Source: Planctomycetota bacterium | Lineage (GTDB): Bacteria; Planctomycetota; Planctomycetia; Gemmatales; Gemmataceae | Direction: 5' to 3' | DNA length: 64,000 bases | Assembly (NCBI GenBank): GCA_029777335.1 | Contig: JAKOSN010000202.1 | Location: 1 to 64,000 of the forward strand | In this document: piece after piece, positions 33,208-42,727 of the stretch | How the letters are laid out: each line of letters begins with the position of its first letter | Position numbering within the stretch: the stretch's first letter is position 1 | Translations under genes and position numbers: made by a program | Notes under the pieces: generated by a model | Told to the model about the DNA's origin: nothing | Seen by the model: only the letters and a program-made list of their open reading frames with translations | Databases searched by the model: none

Positions 33208-35130
33208 TCAGGCGGACCTTCTGGGCCCCAGCCAGAGTTCCTTGTGCGACGGCAGGGTGTCATACGGAAGCGCGCGCTCGGTCACCGTTTCGCCCAGTTG
33301 CCGGATCTGCGCCTCTGCCAGGAGCCCCAGTTTCTTCTGCGCCCCCATCACCAGGTAAGCCACTTTTTCCGGATTCAGTGCCATCAACCGGCAACAGGTT
33401 GCATCGACCGCCAGCAGGTCGTTGCCCATCACCAGCACTCCTGAGGCTTTCGGTGTGCCATTGAGCGGACCGTCTCCCTCCATGCCGACGATGCCATCGA
33501 CAATCGCCAGATCCGGCATGCGCGTCGCGGCAATATCGACGATGCTGTTGTCGATCCCGCGCCAGTGCAATTCGTTCTTTGGCCAGCCGTAACAAACTCC
33601 CGGCATCGTCCCGAAGAGATTCTTCAAGGAAAGGGTTGCGACTGCCCAGTGATGGGTCTTCAGTTTCGGTAGCGAGATGACCACGTCCGCGGTGGCAATC
33701 GTCTGCGACAAATACAGGTAGGGCATCCGGGTCAGGCGACCGAGGTTAATCCGTTTCACTGGCTCGTCGTGATTGAGATCCACAAAAGGCACCTTGTAAT
33801 GGCGCATGACCTCGCCGAGTCCGCTCGCGGAGACGAGATACTCCACATTCCGCCAGTGCCCAGGGCCCTCCGCAACGATCACCTCGCGCGCTCCTTCGCG
33901 CAGGCAGAGTTCAATGGCGGCAGCGACCACATGCGGATTGGTGTTAATCACCTTGTCGCGGTGGTATTCGACCAGATTCGGCTTCAGAACCACCCGTTTG
34001 TTCTGGAGCGGAACGCGCGCGCGGAAGCTCTCGTACTGGCGCTGCACCACGTCAGCCAGGTTGGCATTGTAATCCGCCACCGGAGCAATGTGGACTGCAC
34101 TCTCCGCCTGCGGCTCTCGGAGTGTCTCGACCAGGATCGAGCGGAAATTCAAACGCAATCGTTCGCCGAACCACGGTTGTTTTGCCTTCGCCAGAGTGAC
34201 CCGGGGAACGGGAGTTGGCTTTTCTTGTCCCGTAAGTCTAAAGACACAATGACTCCCCGCTCCCAGCGCCAGAGCGGTCAGGGCCTGACGCAGCGGATGC
34301 GGACGCAGCCAGGGCGTTTCCGGTCGAGCGGCATGCGCCTGGATAATCTGTTCGTCCAGCAACTTGAGGGTGTCAGTTACCCCCGAGTGATCCTGATGTA
34401 CCGTCAGTGCCAGTCGAGCCCAGCAGAGATGTTCCAGATCGTTCCCCACCAGTCCCGCCTGTCGAAGATACTGAACTGAATGGGCCACGCGCGGTTCGTG
34501 GCCGAGTCCCTGCAAGGCGAGCAGCATCAGCGCGGTGGGCCCTGGCACTGGCTCCAGGGGAAGTCCCAGAATAAATCGATTGCCATAGTTGATCCCGCCC
34601 TGATCGAAGGTCCGATCGAGGAGGAGTTGCACCCCTTCCTTCACCCGCGGATGCTCGCCATGCCCGGCGCGGCGCAGGGCGAGACAGGCCCACGCGGTCG
34701 GTTCAACCCACGAGAAATTCCCCTCTGCCCACGGCCAGCCAACCAGCTTGAGATCAATGTCGTGAATCTCGCGAGCTTCCCTGGAATCATGCTGGCACCC
34801 TGCCACCTGGAGCAAGGCCGCCGCACTGCGCCCCGTCAGTTCCGGCGACGCACCGAGCACGGTTTCGACAAAGAGGGCCAGTGCCGTGGGCCAGACCGCC
34901 TCCGGGCGCCCTCGTTCCAGGCGATAGGTTCCATCGGGCTGCAGGGAGCGCGCCAGCGCCTGACGTGCTTTCTCGATAACCGGTTGATACGGGCTGGCAT
35001 CAAGAGAAAGAGCCAGCAACCCAAGGCAGGTCGGTTCCAGGTGCGCTGGTTGATCCGGAGCATACCCCCAACCCCCGTCTGCATGAGCCAGCGCAGCCAG
35101 TTGATCCAGATAAACCCGAATGTCTGCCAT
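33208..35130 (-). CDS. Fusion of a terpene-cyclase-like toroid with DUF362
   Basis: 640 residues. Residues 1-300 form repeated helices of the prenyltransferase/squalene-oxidase type (AHADGGWGYAPDQPAHLEPT, EAVWPTALALF, EPTAWACLALRRAG, PTALMLLALQGLG). Residues 340-640 are a DUF362 domain (VVLKPNLVEYHRDKVINTNP, EVIVAEGPG, DVVISLPKLKTHHWAVATLSLKNL, MEGDGPLNGTPK). DUF362 proteins often carry 4Fe-4S ferredoxin motifs; none is present here. The DxDD and QW catalytic motifs of true cyclases are absent, so the toroid probably binds a ligand or protein. ATG 35130 starts the first repeat. The function is unknown. Confidence 0.8.
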   Translation of the reverse strand: MADIRVYLDQLAALAHADGGWGYAPDQPAHLEPTCLGLLALSLDASPYQPVIEKARQALARSLQPDGTYRLERGRPEAVWPTALALFVETVLGASPELTGRSAAALLQVAGCQHDSREAREIHDIDLKLVGWPWAEGNFSWVEPTAWACLALRRAGHGEHPRVKEGVQLLLDRTFDQGGINYGNRFILGLPLEPVPGPTALMLLALQGLGHEPRVAHSVQYLRQAGLVGNDLEHLCWARLALTVHQDHSGVTDTLKLLDEQIIQAHAARPETPWLRPHPLRQALTALALGAGSHCVFRLTGQEKPTPVPRVTLAKAKQPWFGERLRLNFRSILVETLREPQAESAVHIAPVADYNANLADVVQRQYESFRARVPLQNKRVVLKPNLVEYHRDKVINTNPHVVAAAIELCLREGAREVIVAEGPGHWRNVEYLVSASGLGEVMRHYKVPFVDLNHDEPVKRINLGRLTRMPYLYLSQTIATADVVISLPKLKTHHWAVATLSLKNLFGTMPGVCYGWPKNELHWRGIDNSIVDIAATRMPDLAIVDGIVGMEGDGPLNGTPKASGVLVMGNDLLAVDATCCRLMALNPEKVAYLVMGAQKKLGLLAEAQIRQLGETVTERALPYDTLPSHKELWLGPRRSA

Positions 35131-35304
35131 GGGGGACTCTCCACCGAGGGGATAACGACCACTCTCTCGATTCTAGTACATCCTTTCTGCGGGGAACGGA
35201 ATCGGCGGGAGTAGTTGTGAGCGGGCGCGAAGAGCGTTACCATCAATAAGCATCGTGCGGGTTCGTTCTTGCCCCAAGTGGGTTCTGCGCAACAAGGAGA
35301 TCCG

Positions 35305-36627
35305 ATGCGGACAACCCTGGGGGTTCCCTTTCTGCTATTCACCTCGGTCCTCTCCCCTCTCTGTGCTGAGGAAGCGATTCGCGCGGACGGCAAGATTGTG
35401 CGTGGCAGTCTGCACCTGGAGCGAGGCGGGCTACTCGCCTTCGTTTCGGACAAGGGAGAAACCCCGATTCCGCTGCGTGACCTCCGCGCCGTGCGATTTC
35501 CTCAGAAGCGACTTCTTCCTCTACACACAGCGCGCATGCATCGCATCACCTTGCCGGGAAGCCAATCGATAACAGGACAAATTCTCTCCCTTGAGGGGAA
35601 AAATCTCACCGTGCGAACAGCCTGGGGCGCCACGCTCGCCATCCCGCGTAGTGCTCTCGATTCGATCGGCCCCCTCCCGGGCTATTGGTTCGAGACGAGC
35701 GATGACTTTGAAGAGGGGTTAACACGCTGGCGTGTTCAGGGCCATCCGAGTACGGGCGAACCCGCGGTGTCCGGAAAAAACAGCGTGATTCTGGCGGCTC
35801 CCCGAGACGCGCTCGAACGCACCTTCACCCCTCCCCTTCCCGCCGGGCGACTCGGACTCAGCTTTCGTGAGCTTCAGTCGCCGGCAAAGGCATCGTGCAA
35901 CCTGGAATTGACCTTTCTCCAGGGAAAAAGCAAGCACGCAGTCGCCGTGCAGCTCAGCGGAGAGGGGAAGGAGTTCCTGTGCACGGCGCCAGATTTCAAA
36001 GGGAACTCGTTCCCCGGGGCGCGAACCGAAGGTTGGCATCGGCTCCTGGTGGAGTGGCGCGCTACCTCCATCCGGGTGTTCCTCGATGGCGAGGTGCTCT
36101 GGTATTGCCTCGATCTCCCCTCCCCTCCCGAACTCGCCGGACTGAACCTGCGTTGGCAGACCGCCCAGGGAGGGCAGCCCACGGGAAAAATCGCCTGCGA
36201 TGCGTTTGGCATGGAGCGTGCAGCCGATGCACGACGACGTCCTCAGGGCGATGCCACTCAGGACGAGTGCTGGCTCCGCGAGGGTTCCCAGCTGTTCGGC
36301 ACCCTCGCCAGGATCCAACCGTCCACCGTGGAGATCACTGGTCCGTACGGAACGCGTCGGCTGCGGTGGGAACAGATCCGGGGCGTTTTTCTCCTGCGAG
36401 GTACACCCACGACTGAAACCCAGACCGGCGAACAGGTTCGACTCACACTCGGTCTCCCGGTCCCTGAAGGCCGTGCTCACCTGGAAGGGGTGATAACTGC
36501 TCTGGATGGCAAAACGATAACCCTGACGCACGCAATCCTCGGAGCGCTGACGGTGCCGCGTCCAGTGGTTGAGCAAATCGAGTGGCTCCGACCGGGGCGA
36601 CGTGCGGAGCGCGCCCCTGGCTCCTGA
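35305..36627 (+). CDS. Secreted beta-rich protein, unknown
   Basis: 440 residues. Signal peptide of about 20 residues (TLGVPFLLFTSVLSPLCA). Three similar beta modules read roughly DGxxIxGxL-LxLEGxxL-VxTxxGxxxIP-LxxLxxI (near residues 24-60, 80-115 and 360-435). Between them a jelly-roll or lectin-like domain covers about 130-310 (NLELTFLQGKSKHAVAVQL, LVEWRATSIRVFLDGEVLW). Concanavalin-like folds often bind glycans, but no ligand can be named. ATG 35305 has AAGGAG five bases upstream. The next gene, also secreted, follows after 96 bases. Confidence 0.7.
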   Translation: MRTTLGVPFLLFTSVLSPLCAEEAIRADGKIVRGSLHLERGGLLAFVSDKGETPIPLRDLRAVRFPQKRLLPLHTARMHRITLPGSQSITGQILSLEGKNLTVRTAWGATLAIPRSALDSIGPLPGYWFETSDDFEEGLTRWRVQGHPSTGEPAVSGKNSVILAAPRDALERTFTPPLPAGRLGLSFRELQSPAKASCNLELTFLQGKSKHAVAVQLSGEGKEFLCTAPDFKGNSFPGARTEGWHRLLVEWRATSIRVFLDGEVLWYCLDLPSPPELAGLNLRWQTAQGGQPTGKIACDAFGMERAADARRRPQGDATQDECWLREGSQLFGTLARIQPSTVEITGPYGTRRLRWEQIRGVFLLRGTPTTETQTGEQVRLTLGLPVPEGRAHLEGVITALDGKTITLTHAILGALTVPRPVVEQIEWLRPGRRAERAPGS

Positions 36628-36723
36628 GCCGCTGTGGTGATGCGCTGCGCACCGCTGGCGAGCGGTTGCCCACGAAATAGATGGCCATTGCCTGAACGTC
36701 TCTCTCAACAAGGAGAAGCCTCT

Positions 36724-37842
36724 GTGAAACGATCACTCCAGTATGGACTTGGTGTGGCGCTGCTGGTCGTTCTAACCGCCACCACCAGGGTGCGGGCAGC
36801 AGATACGGTTGGCCCGGATCCGAAAGAGGTGCAAGCCGTGATCGACAAGGGGGTCGCGTTCCTCAAGCAAGCGCAGCGACCCGATGGCAGTTTTTCCCCG
36901 CGGTTTGGGCCGGGCGTGACCGCCCTCGCGGCAGCGGCTCTCCTGCAAAGCGGACTCAGCCCGGACGACCCGGTGGTCGCCAAGGCGCTGAAATCGCTCG
37001 AAAAGAGCATCCAGGCCGATGGCGGAATCTACGATAAACGTCTGGCCAACTACACGACCAGCGTTGCAGTCATGGCCTTCGCCGAGGCCAACAAGGGCGG
37101 CAAGTATAACACCGTCCTCAAGAACGCGAGCAAATTTTTGAAGGGACTCCAGTATGGAGAGAATGTCAAGGAAGACGATGTCAAGTATGGCGGGGCGGGC
37201 TACGATGGCAAATCGCGTCCCGATATGTCCAACACGCAGTTCTTTGTGGATGCGCTCATCGCCGCCGGGGTGCCCAAGGATGATCCCGCCCTCCAACGCG
37301 CCTTGAAGTTCGTCAGTCGTTGCCAGAACCTCCCTGGCGAAACGAACGATCAACCCTTCGCCAAGAAGGCTCGCGCGGACGACATTGGCGGAATGGTCTA
37401 CACTCCGCTTGATGCCGACGACAGCCCGCATCGTACCCCGGACGGCGGACTGCGTTCGCTCGGTGCGATGACCTACGGCGGCCTGAAGAGCTTCCTCTAT
37501 GCAGGGGTCGACAAGAAAGACAAACGAGTGCAGGGCGCGCTCAAGTGGATTCGGGCCCACTACACCCTGGAAGAAAACATCGGCATGGGCAAGTCGGGGT
37601 TGTACTACTACTATCACACCTTTGGCAAGGCGCAGAACGCCCTGGGTGAAGATCTCTTCGAGGATTCCCGGGGGCAGAAACACGACTGGCGCAAGGATCT
37701 CTTCGAGGCGATCAAGTCCCGGCAGCAGTCGAACGGAAGCTGGATCAACAAGGGCGACATGACCTTTGGGGAGGGAGATCCAAACCTCGCCACTGCCTTC
37801 GCTCTCCTCAGTCTGAGCTATTGTAAACCGGCGAAAAAGTGA
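36724..37842 (+). CDS. Secreted squalene-cyclase-repeat protein
   Basis: 372 residues. Signal peptide ending near RVRAAD. The mature chain is an alpha-alpha toroid with repeats such as VAFLKQAQRPDGSFSPRFGP, SLEKSIQADGGIYDKRLANY, ALKFVSRCQNLPGE and SGLYYYYHTFGKAQ. This fold is shared with squalene cyclases, protein prenyltransferase beta chains and alpha-2-macroglobulin, and catalytic DxDD is absent. Such proteins are common in planctomycete genomes with unknown role. GTG 36724 has AAGGAG eight bases upstream. It is related in fold to the toroid half of the protein encoded at 33208. Confidence 0.8.
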   Translation: MKRSLQYGLGVALLVVLTATTRVRAADTVGPDPKEVQAVIDKGVAFLKQAQRPDGSFSPRFGPGVTALAAAALLQSGLSPDDPVVAKALKSLEKSIQADGGIYDKRLANYTTSVAVMAFAEANKGGKYNTVLKNASKFLKGLQYGENVKEDDVKYGGAGYDGKSRPDMSNTQFFVDALIAAGVPKDDPALQRALKFVSRCQNLPGETNDQPFAKKARADDIGGMVYTPLDADDSPHRTPDGGLRSLGAMTYGGLKSFLYAGVDKKDKRVQGALKWIRAHYTLEENIGMGKSGLYYYYHTFGKAQNALGEDLFEDSRGQKHDWRKDLFEAIKSRQQSNGSWINKGDMTFGEGDPNLATAFALLSLSYCKPAKK

Positions 37843-37851
37843 TTTCCACCC

Positions 37852-37890
37852 GCGAGGTGTGTGCCGCGCAGCTCCAGGTACGCACCTCGC
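37852..37890 (+). terminator. Possible terminator
   Basis: GCGAGGTG and CACCTCGC form an 8-base stem about 10 bases after the previous stop, with a loop of 23 bases. The tail CCCATTGTTT has only a short T run. Confidence 0.4.
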
Positions 37891-37940
37891 CCCATTGTTT
37901 CAGGCCGAAATCCCCTCTCTATTTATTCTCCCGCACATAA

Positions 37941-39041
37941 TCAGAAGAGATTTTGCTGACGACCCGGTGTCACCAGCGCCCGTGCCAGCCGTCTTTGCGG
38001 AGCACTGACGGGGAGATGAATCAGCTCTGCTGGTTTCAGCCAGCGCCCCTGCTGGTAGAACGGCGAGGCAAAGTCACCGGCCAGATATTCGGCGGCGAAA
38101 CAGACCAGGGTGATAGCATAGCGCGTCACCCCGTGACGCACCGTTAGCAGTTCTGCCCCCAGCTGGCCGTCAAGTCCCGTCAAGTGCTGTAGCACGCGCA
38201 GCGCCGCCCGCTCGTGCGTTTCGTTCTCCTCAAGCGGAGCGTGCGGGAACTCCCACAACTGAGCCCAGCGCCCCTGAGGCGGGCGCTGCACAAGCAGCAC
38301 CTCTTCCCCACGCCGGAGAACAACCGCCGTCTCCTGGACCGCGATGCGGGCTGGCGCCGTGGGGCGATATGGGATAGTGTCCTGCAAATTCTCCTTGCGC
38401 GCAAGACAGCGTGTTCGCAGGGGACATTCGGAACAACGTGGTGCGGTGGGAGTGCAGATCAGTGCCCCGAGTTCCATTAACGCCTGATTGAATTCTCCGA
38501 CGTCGGCGGTGGGGAGAATCTGCTCGGCGCGTTGCCAGAGCCAGCGGCGTAACGGTCCCTTTGTTGGATCTTCCTGGCGAGCGAACAGACGACAGAGGAC
38601 GCGCTGACTGTTGGCTTCGAGAATGGGTAAGCGCCGATCAAAGGCCTGGGAAAGAACGGCGTTCCGCGTGTAGCGACCAAGCCCGGGAAACCCCTGAAGG
38701 AGATCCGGATCGTCGGGAAAAACCCCTGCGTGGTCGGCCAGGAGTCGGCGAGCGCAGCGATGCAGATCGCGTGCGCGGCGATAGTAGCCCAGCCCCTCCC
38801 AGAGGCGGAGGACATCCGCTTCCTCGGCGGCTGCGAGGGCAGCAAGGGTGGGAAAGGCGGTGAGAAAGCGCTCGAAATAGGGAATGACGGTCGCGACCTG
38901 GGTTTGCTGGAGCATGACCTCGCTCACCCAGATGCGATAAGGATCGCGGGACTGACGCCAGGGTAGATTGCGCTGGCTCTGGCGAAACCAGGTGAACAGT
39001 TGCTGGTGCAACCACTTCAGCCAGCGCGCAGACAACTCCAA
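37941..39041 (-). CDS. mutY: A/G-specific adenine glycosylase with an atypical active-site Glu
   Basis: Base-excision repair enzyme that removes adenine paired with 8-oxoguanine; 366 residues. Glu41 of SEVMLQQTQVATVIPYFERF matches the catalytic Glu37 of E. coli. The helix-hairpin-helix is GFPGLGRYTRNAVLS. The 4Fe-4S motif C196-x6-C203-x2-C206-x5-C212 is intact, and a C-terminal NUDIX-like 8-oxoguanine recognition domain follows. The position of the catalytic Asp (LDGN in E. coli) is Glu142 (LEAN). The start is TTG 39041 with GAGGA upstream. The FHA gene is 25 bases upstream on the same strand. Confidence 0.92.
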   Translation of the reverse strand: MELSARWLKWLHQQLFTWFRQSQRNLPWRQSRDPYRIWVSEVMLQQTQVATVIPYFERFLTAFPTLAALAAAEEADVLRLWEGLGYYRRARDLHRCARRLLADHAGVFPDDPDLLQGFPGLGRYTRNAVLSQAFDRRLPILEANSQRVLCRLFARQEDPTKGPLRRWLWQRAEQILPTADVGEFNQALMELGALICTPTAPRCSECPLRTRCLARKENLQDTIPYRPTAPARIAVQETAVVLRRGEEVLLVQRPPQGRWAQLWEFPHAPLEENETHERAALRVLQHLTGLDGQLGAELLTVRHGVTRYAITLVCFAAEYLAGDFASPFYQQGRWLKPAELIHLPVSAPQRRLARALVTPGRQQNLF

Positions 39042-39066
39042 CTCAGTCCTCGCAAGAAAGGGCGAA

Positions 39067-39729
39067 TTAGCGGGGCCGCTTCATGTACTTTTCAAGAATC
39101 GCCTTGGCGGCAGTCGAGGTGCTGGCCTGCGCCTGCTTTGCCTGAGACATCTTGTCCTTGGACGCCTCATGGTTGGTCGCGGTATCGCCTGTCCCAAGTT
39201 CAGGGGGAACCACGATATCCATGACGGTGCTCCCCTCGGGGATCTCGCCGCCCGCCCCGGGGGCGCGGGTGTCCTCGTCATCCTGCAAGGACAGCAACAT
39301 GGCAGCGATATCGTCGTCAGCCGTTTTGGCGGTCGGCGCGGCGGTTTGCTTGGCCGGGGCATCGATGCGGACTGTGGGCGGGGTTGGACTTCCTTCGGGG
39401 AGTGCCGGTTTGGGGGCCGTGGGGGCGGGACTGGCCTCAATCTTCACCGTAAAGTGGAGCGGTCCAACTTTGAGCGTATCGTTGTTCTTTATCTCAACCT
39501 CGCCCTTGATTTGCTCCTCGTTAACAAAGGTGCCGTTCATGCTGTCGAAGTCACGCACAAACACTTTCCCGTTCTTCACCAGCAAGGCACAATGGCGTTT
39601 GCTGATGGCTGGGCTGGCGGGACGGAGTTGACATTGAGGATCGCGGCCGATCAAGAACTGGGTGAGAGTGATTGGGATGCTCTTGCCCTCCTGTTTACCA
39701 GGAGTCAAGACGACCAGGTTTAACTTCAT
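39067..39729 (-). CDS. FHA-domain protein
   Basis: 220 residues. The FHA domain covers 1-95 with the phosphothreonine-binding residues GRD (R29), S43, H46 and N65 (SMNGTFVN). The rest is a Pro/Ala/Thr-rich linker and an acidic patch (DDDIAAMLLSLQDDEDTR), then a short basic helix. It should bind Thr-phosphorylated partners in the cytoplasm, plausibly substrates of Ser/Thr kinases such as the one at 60012. It precedes mutY with a 25-base gap; a shared transcript is likely though no functional link is evident. Confidence 0.9.
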   Translation of the reverse strand: MKLNLVVLTPGKQEGKSIPITLTQFLIGRDPQCQLRPASPAISKRHCALLVKNGKVFVRDFDSMNGTFVNEEQIKGEVEIKNNDTLKVGPLHFTVKIEASPAPTAPKPALPEGSPTPPTVRIDAPAKQTAAPTAKTADDDIAAMLLSLQDDEDTRAPGAGGEIPEGSTVMDIVVPPELGTGDTATNHEASKDKMSQAKQAQASTSTAAKAILEKYMKRPR

Positions 39730-39890
39730 TGAACGACCTCGCTACCATGGTAGGACACAATCCATTGCTGTGTCGTGGCTCACAGGTCCCCAGGGTGAGT
39801 AGTTAGTCTCTGTTCCGGCCATACAATACCCTGGATTCAGGATTCCAGCCGTTGGGAGTGGCGAATCGACTCATTTTAAATGATAATAGA

Positions 39891-39919
39891 ATTGTACGGC
39901 AGGAGAAAAGAGCATGCAA
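39891..39919 (-). promoter_or_regulatory. Putative promoter of the FHA/mutY pair, TTGCAT-17-TACAAT
   Basis: On the minus strand the -10 is the hexamer that recurs in this window, and the -35 is weak. It overlaps the start of the divergent lipoprotein gene. Confidence 0.35.
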
Positions 39920-41446
39920 CGAAAAAGCCAGGTATTCACAACACTCTTCCTTATTCTTCTTTCTCCCTGCTTTTCCGGCTGTAGTTCTTCTTCCCCTGTA
40001 GCCACGCCAGCTTCTCCGCCTTACCAGGGAGCCACCCTCACCATTGCCTGTCCCACCGAGGAAATCGCCACCCTTGTGAGCCAGTACGGCCAGGGGTGGG
40101 CCAGCCGGAACGGGGTCACGGTGACCACCCGGCGCTACGATCCCGCCCGGGGGCCGGAAACCGTCGCAGATGCCTCTCTCTGGGTTGTTCCCCCTGCCGA
40201 GATGCCCCGCTGGGCCGACGCGGGGCAACTCGCTCCGCTTCCCGACAGACTCACCAGCAAGGACGATTCCTATCGCTGGGCGATGCTCTTTCCCCTCTAC
40301 ACCGGACAACTTCTCGTCTGGGATGCCAAGCCGACGGCCCTACCTCTCCTTGGTGATGCCCCTCTCTGTTTGTACCGCAAGGATCTGTTCGAGAATCCGG
40401 AACACCAGGCGGCCTTCAAGGAACGATACAGACATCCCCTGCAACCTCCGGCAACCTGGCAGGACTGGAGCGAGATCGCTGCCTATTTTCACGAGCATCG
40501 GCAGAAGGGGAAAGCGATTCCCTCCTTGCCTCCGCTCCCGAAGGAGGACGACGAGCTGGATCGCCTGTTCTTCAGCGTGGCTGCTCCTCTGGCCCGCCGA
40601 GCCATTCGCCAGGACCAGACCGCCCGCGCCGATCAGCAGAACGATCTCTTCTCCTTCCATTTTGACTGGTCCACCGGCGCTTCCCGCATCGCTCACCCCG
40701 GCTTCGTGCACGCCCTGACTCTGCTTCAGCAGATGCAGAAGTTCCGACCCGCCCAGAGCGAGGCAGATTCCTGGCGTGCCTTTCAGGAAGACCGGGCCGT
40801 TCTTTGCCTTGCCGATGCACGCCGCCTTTATTCCCTGCAACAAAACGACTCCGAGAAGCAGGGGAACCGTGCGCCCAGGGGAAAATCCCAGGTCCATGAT
40901 CGGGTTGGCGTGTGCAATGTGCCGGGGTCGCGCCTCTTTTATGATTACCAGTCCGACCAGGCCGTTCCGTCGGATCTGGGAGCGAATCGTGTCCCATATC
41001 GCGCTGCCACAGGGTGGTTGGGGGTGGTCCCACGCTGCAGCAAGGAACCGGAGGCCGCCTTTGCCTTGATGGAACAACTGAGCGGACCGGACCTTGGCCG
41101 CCAGATTGCCATCGAGCCGCGCTGGGGTGGGGGACTCTTCCGCAGCACCCTCCTGGACGAACGTTGGGAATCCTTTCAGCTCGATAACAAGCAAACGCTC
41201 GCTCTTCGGACCGCGTTTCAACGGCTCTATCAGGGCACACAGAATCCGGCCGTGCGACTGCGCACACCGAGTCAACAGGTATTTCGCGAGGTCTTGCTGC
41301 GCGAGGTTCGCTCCGCTCTGCTCGACGGCAAGGATGCTGCCCAGGCACTGCAGGCCGTCGATGCGCGCTGGCGTGACTTGATCAAGGAACGAACGCCGGC
41401 CCGGCATTTGCGCGATTATCGGCTCAGCCTGGGTCGGCTCCCCTGA
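39914..41446 (+). CDS. Lipoprotein resembling extracellular solute-binding proteins
   Basis: 510 residues. Signal peptide with lipobox FSGC (Cys23). The mature protein follows the order of family-1 sugar-binding proteins: ATLTIACPTEEIATLV, WADAGQLAPLPDRL, WAMLFPLYTGQLLVWDAKP, LCLYRKDLFENPEH with PPATWQDWSE, then FQEDRAVLCLADAR and a late GWLGVVPRCSKEPEAAFALME. This is the MalE-type pattern at low similarity. No permease or ATPase gene is next to it, so it may work with a distant transporter or as a sensor. ATG 39914 has AGGAG eight bases upstream. It is convergent with the glycosyltransferase. Confidence 0.75.
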   Translation: MQRKSQVFTTLFLILLSPCFSGCSSSSPVATPASPPYQGATLTIACPTEEIATLVSQYGQGWASRNGVTVTTRRYDPARGPETVADASLWVVPPAEMPRWADAGQLAPLPDRLTSKDDSYRWAMLFPLYTGQLLVWDAKPTALPLLGDAPLCLYRKDLFENPEHQAAFKERYRHPLQPPATWQDWSEIAAYFHEHRQKGKAIPSLPPLPKEDDELDRLFFSVAAPLARRAIRQDQTARADQQNDLFSFHFDWSTGASRIAHPGFVHALTLLQQMQKFRPAQSEADSWRAFQEDRAVLCLADARRLYSLQQNDSEKQGNRAPRGKSQVHDRVGVCNVPGSRLFYDYQSDQAVPSDLGANRVPYRAATGWLGVVPRCSKEPEAAFALMEQLSGPDLGRQIAIEPRWGGGLFRSTLLDERWESFQLDNKQTLALRTAFQRLYQGTQNPAVRLRTPSQQVFREVLLREVRSALLDGKDAAQALQAVDARWRDLIKERTPARHLRDYRLSLGRLP

Positions 41447-41505
41447 GGCGGCGTCCCCCTCGTCTCCCCACGAGGATGCGGGCCCAACGACGGTCCGCGT
41501 CGCGG

Positions 41506-42717
41506 TCAACTGGTTTTCACATAGCGCTTGAACAACTCCGCCATCTTGCCTGCCTCGGTGGCGGCGTTGTGTTCCCGCGCTACTTTGTCTCGCCCCACAC
41601 GTCCCATCTCGGCCAGACGAGCGACGGGTGTGTTCAGGGCATCCAGCAAGGCTGACTTCAATCCCTCGATGGAGCCCGCCGGCACCACCCAGCCATTGAC
41701 CCCTGTTTCCACCAGTTCGGGCACCCCGGCGATCGCCGTGCAGATCACCGGGCGTCCCAGCGCCAGCGATTCCATGAACACCACCGGGAGATTCTCGGCA
41801 AAGCTGGGCAGAACCATCGCGCGCGATTGCAGGATGAACTCCTTCACAGCGGTATTGCTCTGCCAGCCCACAAAGCGAACCATGTGTTCGATCTTGAGCG
41901 ACTTCGCCAGTTCTTCGAGCATCTTGCGCAGGGGGCCATCGCCGACCAGGATCATCTCCACCGAACGCCCCTCGGCGGCCAGCAGTCCGATCGCCTGCAA
42001 CAACCGGATCTGCCCCTTCGCCTCCACCAGTGCCCCCACGGCGACAAACCGATTGTTATCTGGCACCGGAGTGAGCGCCTCACCAAGGAAGATGGAATCG
42101 ACGCCACAATGGACCACATGAACCCGATCCCAGTAGTGGTGCGAACACCAGCGGAACACCTGGCAACGCCCATATTCGCTCACCGAGACAACAAAGGCCG
42201 CGTTCTCGTACTTTTCGCGTAACGAGAGCGCCTCGGGACGATCCCACTCTTCCGATCCGTGAATGGTCAGGCTGTAAGGCGGCCCTCCCAGACTGTGCTG
42301 CAGCAGAGCGACCACCGCCGGATTGGTGCCAAAATGAACGTGCAGATGCTGGGCACCCTGGGCCTGCAGGCGTTCAACCAGCACACACGCCTCGGCAAAA
42401 TAGGCGAGATGACGCAACAGACCGCGATCCGACCGCCAACCCATGCGCACTGCTTGCCAGAAGCCCTTGCAGAAACGAAGCGGACTCCGAAAGATCGCCC
42501 GGGCCATCGCTCCGAGCAGCCCGCCGACCCCGCCATCGAGCAACACCGAGGTCTTGCGTTGCTCGTCCTGATCTCGGCTATCAACCACATCGGTAAACGC
42601 CTGCCGAACCGAGAACCGAAGAACCTCGATGCCATGTCCCTCCACGCCGACGACTTCACGGCGAATGAAGGTGTGGCGAACGGCCGGGTATTGATTGGTC
42701 AGATAGGCGACCTTCAT
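41506..42717 (-). CDS. Glycosyltransferase family 4
   Basis: 403 residues with the GT-B fold. N-terminal domain MKVAYLTNQYPAVRHTFIRREV resembles enzymes of colanic-acid type exopolysaccharide synthesis. The C-terminal nucleotide-sugar site has VGALVEAKGQIRLLQAI, ILVGDGPLRKMLEEL and the family E-x7-E (SFAENLPVVFMESLALG). It acts on the cytoplasmic face with a nucleotide sugar donor. It starts 10 bases after the GINT1-like gene on the same strand, so the two form an operon for glycan or lipid-glycan assembly. Confidence 0.92.
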   Translation of the reverse strand: MKVAYLTNQYPAVRHTFIRREVVGVEGHGIEVLRFSVRQAFTDVVDSRDQDEQRKTSVLLDGGVGGLLGAMARAIFRSPLRFCKGFWQAVRMGWRSDRGLLRHLAYFAEACVLVERLQAQGAQHLHVHFGTNPAVVALLQHSLGGPPYSLTIHGSEEWDRPEALSLREKYENAAFVVSVSEYGRCQVFRWCSHHYWDRVHVVHCGVDSIFLGEALTPVPDNNRFVAVGALVEAKGQIRLLQAIGLLAAEGRSVEMILVGDGPLRKMLEELAKSLKIEHMVRFVGWQSNTAVKEFILQSRAMVLPSFAENLPVVFMESLALGRPVICTAIAGVPELVETGVNGWVVPAGSIEGLKSALLDALNTPVARLAEMGRVGRDKVAREHNAATEAGKMAELFKRYVKTS

Positions 42718-42727
42718 GGGGTGCCTC

